From Trogon surrucura (lineage: Eukaryota; Chordata; Aves; Trogoniformes; Trogonidae): DNA of 64,000 nucleotides. Positions 59,741-64,000 of the stretch are shown here, one piece after another. How positions within the stretch are numbered: the first letter of the stretch is position 1; each line of letters begins with the position of its first letter. The stretch spans positions 116,877,308 through 116,941,307 of the forward strand of contig CM036618.1 of assembly GCA_020746105.1 (NCBI GenBank). Direction: 5' to 3'. The translations under genes and the position numbers were made by a program. The notes under the pieces are model-generated. The model was not told the origin of the DNA, ran no database searches, and saw nothing but the letters and a program-made list of their open reading frames with translations.

Positions 59741-62516
59741 TTTCAGAGCAAGAGGGGGACATCTGGTGTGGAGCATTTTAAAAGCTTTTGCTTTATGGCT
59801 AGTGGCTTCCTAGGGGTTCTTCTGGTCACCTCAGACACCTCTGGGAAGTGCTGGCTCTCCGGAGCTGCCTTGTCCCCGTAATGGGCACCCATTGTGTTCA
59901 TCTTCCCTTGCTTGTCCTTCTGACATGTGCCTCTCCTCCAGGCACCTTCCTCCACAGAAAGCTGAGGGCAGAAAAGCAGTGCTGAGACAAATCAGAAGAG
60001 ACAGTTCTGGTATTCGCCAACAGCAGGAATCTGCCACGTTTGCCTGTGGCTAATTGGATCAATGTCTCTTACCGGTTTTGGGAGCTGTCCCTGTCTTTTG
60101 GACTACATTTTGAAGCTACACAGTATTGCAGCTGTTCCCACCGTGGCAGAATGCTGCCCTGTTTATTTCCTATTTTCTGGTATATTCCTTTATGGTTCAG
60201 GACATTTTTTCTACTTTGAGGCCTCAGTGGAACTTTTATTGCAGCCATCTCTTTTTGGGAAGCTCTTTGGGACTATACCCACTCATTTGCTTTTGCATCC
60301 TTAAGCGAATGTGACCTTTTGGTGGCCATCTGAGGAGCTTGGGAGCATGATAGAGGTTCAGGAGTTTAGGGCAGGCTTTCTCCAGAAGGCTTAAAGAGTC
60401 ACATTACCTGTTTTACTTGTCTTGTGATATACTTAAATCAAGAGATTAACCTTTTATACATGCAGGGATGAAATATTTCTCTATTTACTGCATGTTAGTC
60501 TGCTTTATGTTTTCATCTGGACAAGACAAAAGTCTTGAATGTAGACTTTGTGAAAGGTCAGAGTATTTCTGTAGAATTTGTTACTCAATTTTGCTAAGGT
60601 GTGCAGGGCAGCCAGCTGGATTCTCTCCCGAGCACTTTGCCAGCAGATGCTAGGAGGCACGATGAGCCGTTTGGCAGAGGTGTTCCAGGGACATCCCTAT
60701 CTAACTTGTACCTTGTGTGTGTAGTGAACGAGTGCTTCGAGTCACCCAGGGTGTGCATTTCTGTGTGGGGACAGTCACTCAAAGAGAAGGGAGGATTACT
60801 TGCCAGTAGATCCTTTTTCCTAGACAGAGACTTCTTGTGCCTGTTCACAAACGAGCTGCTTCTCCTCTATCTTCCTAATCCTGTAATCACCCAGCCCTGG
60901 GAGCATGGGGTGGAGAGAAAGGAATGGCGTGAGTGCTCCCGGCACTCCCGGGGGGGCTGTGGGTGCAGATGGCAGGGGGTCGATGGCAAGCGTTCTCTGG
61001 ATGCCGCCGTGGTGTGAAAAGTCCTTAGTGCCAGTGGTCGTGTACGCAGAGTGTAGTGAGTGTGCGCGTGAGCAACGCGCCTCAGAAATCTACAGTCGTG
61101 TTTCCTGCTTGACATGTCAAACTGAGGCTTATTCCTGCTGTATTTAGTAGGTCAGTTAGACATTAGAAGTCCAGAAAATCAAAAATAATTTCTTGGAAAA
61201 GTATGTCTCTATACTAGACAGTATATAGATGGTCATAGGAGGACTGTCTTTTGGTTTGTCTGCTAGTGACTTTGCAACAGAACTCTAAAATCAGTCATTT
61301 TTTGTGCAAAGTATTTTACTTCCAAAGGTCAATATACGCAACAAATGCAAATAGAAAACAGCAACATGCTTTCAGCACTCCAGATTTATTTTTTTTTTAA
61401 TTAGATGGAGGATACAAATTGTGAAGTCGAATATGATCGATACAGGTTTCCTGCAACACACCTGAGGCATGAGGGTAGCTATTTGCTGGCGCTGCCTCAC
61501 CCTTTTATTTAAAAGAGTGGTTTTGGTTTTACCAGTGTCTTTACCTTGTCTGTAGGCTTCCGAGCTCCCTGCAACAGGCGTTGCATTGCAAATGAAACCA
61601 GTGCTACAACGCAGTGCACAGCCCTTCTAAAATAGTCCTAAGAGGAGGAGTACAAGAACCAGGGTAGAGGAAAACGATTATTCTGTCCCTTCTCCTTATC
61701 TTTGTTAATGAAATGTAATGTGTTGCTGGTGTGAGTATTAATAAAAGTAATTAGAGAATCATCAGCCTTTACAGGGATGCCAGTCGTGCTTTCTCGACGT
61801 GCTGGGAAGTTAGGTTTTTATTCTGTGCCCTTTGTTGCGGTGCTCACATCACCGTCGTGACTGCATGCCTGCCAGTAGCGCGGTAAAGGGCATAACTAAA
61901 CGCCGTTCACATGTGGCTTGTTCTTTCATCCTCTGCCAGAGGGAAAACGGTAGGTGTAATGTTTTTGGTGGGGGGTTTGTTTGGTTTCAAGGGATGTGTC
62001 ACAATATGTTTGTGTTAAAAAAGGCAAGTGGGTTGAAGGGCAGGGTGATTTCTGGAGATCCCCTGGGAACCGGAGGGCTGGTTGTGCAGACGGGTAGTGC
62101 CAGAGTGATTGCTACCCCGAGCAGTCTTTCGCAGCGGTGTTAGGGCAAGCGATGTCTCTCCAATCTGGCACAAGAGCAGGCGGTGCTTCTACTGTAGTAA
62201 TACTTCTGCCTCTGCTCTTGTCACTCCTGCCCCTGTGGCTTTATTACTTAACGATGCAAAATTATTGTAGGCTTGACCCTCGGAGTGCCAAACTGTAAAC
62301 ATATTTTTATTCTTCCCCCCATCCCCATATTGGTGTAGAGAACTGCAGTTCAAAAAAATAGTTCAAGTAGAGGCTGGAATCCTGTGTTTTCAGCTGTGAT
62401 TATTGATTAGGGGGATGTAGGGGAGTCTGTTTTGACTCTTCAGTGTAAAATCAGCTTGAAGAGGGAAATAAGCTCCTTTTAAGTTGTATGTTCAGCTCCC
62501 CAAAATGCTCTTCTCA

Positions 62517-62704
62517 GGCCGGTTTAACTCAGTGGGTTGAGCACGGTGCTCGAAACACAAAGTTCGCGAGTTCGATTCCCGTTGGGTTCTCACATGTTGC
62601 CTGAGCTAGTCGAGAGATGGCGTCCCTGCCCACGACAGGGAGGTTGGATTAAAATGATCTCTAAGGTCCCTTCCAGCCTGGGCCATTCTGTGGTCTATGA
62701 TCAT
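62517..62704 (+). mobile_element. tRNA-Ile-headed, CR1-tailed SINE, second copy
   Basis: The copy begins ggccggtttaactcagtggg, matching the 5' end of tRNA-Ile (A-box-like region 62525-62536). A B box agttcgattcc lies at 62569-62579, and the tail runs 'gtccctgcccacgacaggga', 'ggttggattaaaatgatctc', 'taaggtcccttccagcctgg' and 'gccattctgtggtctatgat'. The tail is nearly identical to that of the copy at 26887-27063. The anticodon region is altered (gtgctcgaaacac), so it is no longer Ile-like there. Unlike the first copy, its head is complete and it does not sit in a CR1. Confidence 0.9.
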
Positions 62705-64000
62705 TAGATCCTTGAGAAAATAGGAGTGACTTTGATGCAGAGAAGGTAATGGTGGCTGTAGCTTTAAGAGCAGCGGAGCTGGGTCACGTCCTAGATTGAA
62801 CTTGTTAGAGAGAGGCTGACAAAGTGATGACCAACACTTGACGGAAAAACTAGTCCTGAGGGGTTTCAGAGACCCCATGGGGTAGCCTGGTTGGGTCTTA
62901 GCCCAAGGTGTGGGCAGGCAAGGGCGCTGCCCGTGCTGGGGAGCCGCGCTCCTGCCCAGCCGGCAGTGCTGCATGTGCTTGCTCTCGCCTTGGGCTGTGC
63001 TGGTGGCTGGAGACAGGGAGAACTGGACGGTGGCTCTCAGAGCAGGGAACACTTACATTTTCTAGCTCTTCATCAGGATTAACAACTTCAGTTCGTGGTC
63101 CATCCGAGATCAAGGACTACAGGGCTGTTTCTTTCACTGCCCCTTCCCTTTGCAGAGTTGTGTGACGAGCGATTTTCTCTTCCCAAGTAGGTAGTGACAA
63201 ACAAACTTGGAACTTCCATCTTTTCCTACTAAAAATGGTATTTCAAGTTTTTCTTTTAAAGGAACAAGGTGTCTTTTATTCAATTTAGTAACCACACACC
63301 TGAAAAAGAAACACACTTTGTTAAGAATGATGTGGGAGGGGCTGTTGAAAATCAAGTTTTGATGACATTGCGTTGAAGTTCCTGTTTGCATAGATTTTGA
63401 AAGCACGTCGTATCCACTATTGATTGCTGATCGTTTGGTGCTGCAGGAGGAGCAAGATGAACATCACTGGGTGTCTCTGTGAGAAGTGTTGTGTGGCTGT
63501 GGGGGGATTTGGGCTGTTCAATATCTCGCAGCCATTCCTTTTTGTGGAATGTTCTCTCTGTCGTGTCTGTTACTCAAAAGAACTGCGTGCGGCTCCAGGC
63601 TGCTAATAAATTTTTGTTGTACAGCCCAAATAATAGATGAATTATCTGTCTCTTTAGGCTTAATTTAATTAAATTTTACTGTGAGACTTATGCATTGTTG
63701 CGAGATGCAGCTAGCAGTGAACATACATATGTTTTGAAATCTGATTACTGGTCATACCTAAGTAACTGATTTTTAGAAATGAAAAGACCACCTACTTACT
63801 ATCACCATTTTTAATATCTAGTAAAAGCAATTTTATAATAAAAAATATTATTAAAAGCTCAAATAATTAAGAGCATTTTGTTAGGATACAAATGGGCTGA
63901 TAGCTTGGGAAAATATTTTAAAATCTGTTGCAAAACCATTTATTTGTCAGAAAAGAAAACTAATAACTGATTTGGTTGAAAGAGCTTTAGGAAGTGAGAA

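Larger units (their letters stand above)
57619..64000 (+). other. EHBP1 intron, 5' part (at least 6.4 kb)
   Basis: This is the intron after the NPF exon, not finished within the window. It holds a T-rich tract (58031-58059), a pair of palindromic 16-mers (58390-58422), a CpG-dense spot (58449-58532), a GC-rich region (about 59240-59740) and a SINE (62517-62704). Open frames up to 164 codons (59242-59736) show no known domain. The last 300 bases are AT-rich with nothing recognised. Confidence 0.85.

Noticed and set aside
57619..64000. The next EHBP1 exon (further NPF motifs)
   Set aside because: No segment with the expected peptide and splice sites is visible, so the intron probably continues past the window end.
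1..64000. CRISPR array, phage, operon or other prokaryotic system
   Set aside because: No regularly spaced direct repeats and no bacterial-type genes; the window is an intron-rich vertebrate gene.

Overview
This window is vertebrate nuclear DNA, almost certainly from a passerine bird. It holds a central piece of one large intron-rich gene on the + strand, EHBP1 (EH domain-binding protein 1). Two things point to a passerine: repeats of the bird LINE family CR1, and two copies of a SINE with a tRNA-Ile-like head joined to a CR1-like tail, an architecture known from passerine genomes (TguSINE1-type). There is no bacterial-style gene organisation, operon, CRISPR array or phage. The many 60-180 codon open frames are chance frames in intron DNA.

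Seven coding exons are readable by splice sites, reading phase and recall of the EHBP1 family sequence: 864-921, 11967-12062, 20372-20425, 48649-48830, 50709-50848, 56740-56844 and 57496-57618. They join without a frame break into about 252 codons, roughly residues 35-287 of a protein of about 1,230 residues. The first four exons encode most of the N-terminal C2 (NT-C2) membrane-binding domain. The fifth ends in an acidic linker. The sixth and seventh are two similar in-frame cassette-type exons, and the seventh carries two NPF motifs for binding EH domains. The start codon exon lies upstream of base 1. The remaining NPF motifs, the calponin-homology domain and the C-terminal bMERB coiled coil lie beyond base 64000.

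The rest is intron. 922-11966 has a minus-strand CR1 fragment and a 19-bp tandem repeat. 12063-20371 has an A/C-rich tract, a TAAT-rich segment resembling a conserved enhancer, and a GC-rich patch. 20426-48648 (28 kb) has a 17-bp-stem hairpin, a CpG cluster, a SINE nested in a CR1, and two diverged copies of an unidentified repeat. 48831-50708 has a 630-bp CR1. 50849-56739 has two old MIR-like fragments. The last stretch has a palindromic repeat, CpG-dense patches and the second SINE.

The most useful leads are an unusually strong upstream acceptor that would add 25 in-frame hydrophobic codons before the sixth exon, the apparent duplication origin of exons six and seven, the SINE-in-CR1 nest, the two MIR-like fragments, the hairpin at 20.7 kb and the unexplained repeat pair at 40.4 and 43.4 kb. 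I did not find a convincing undescribed biological system.
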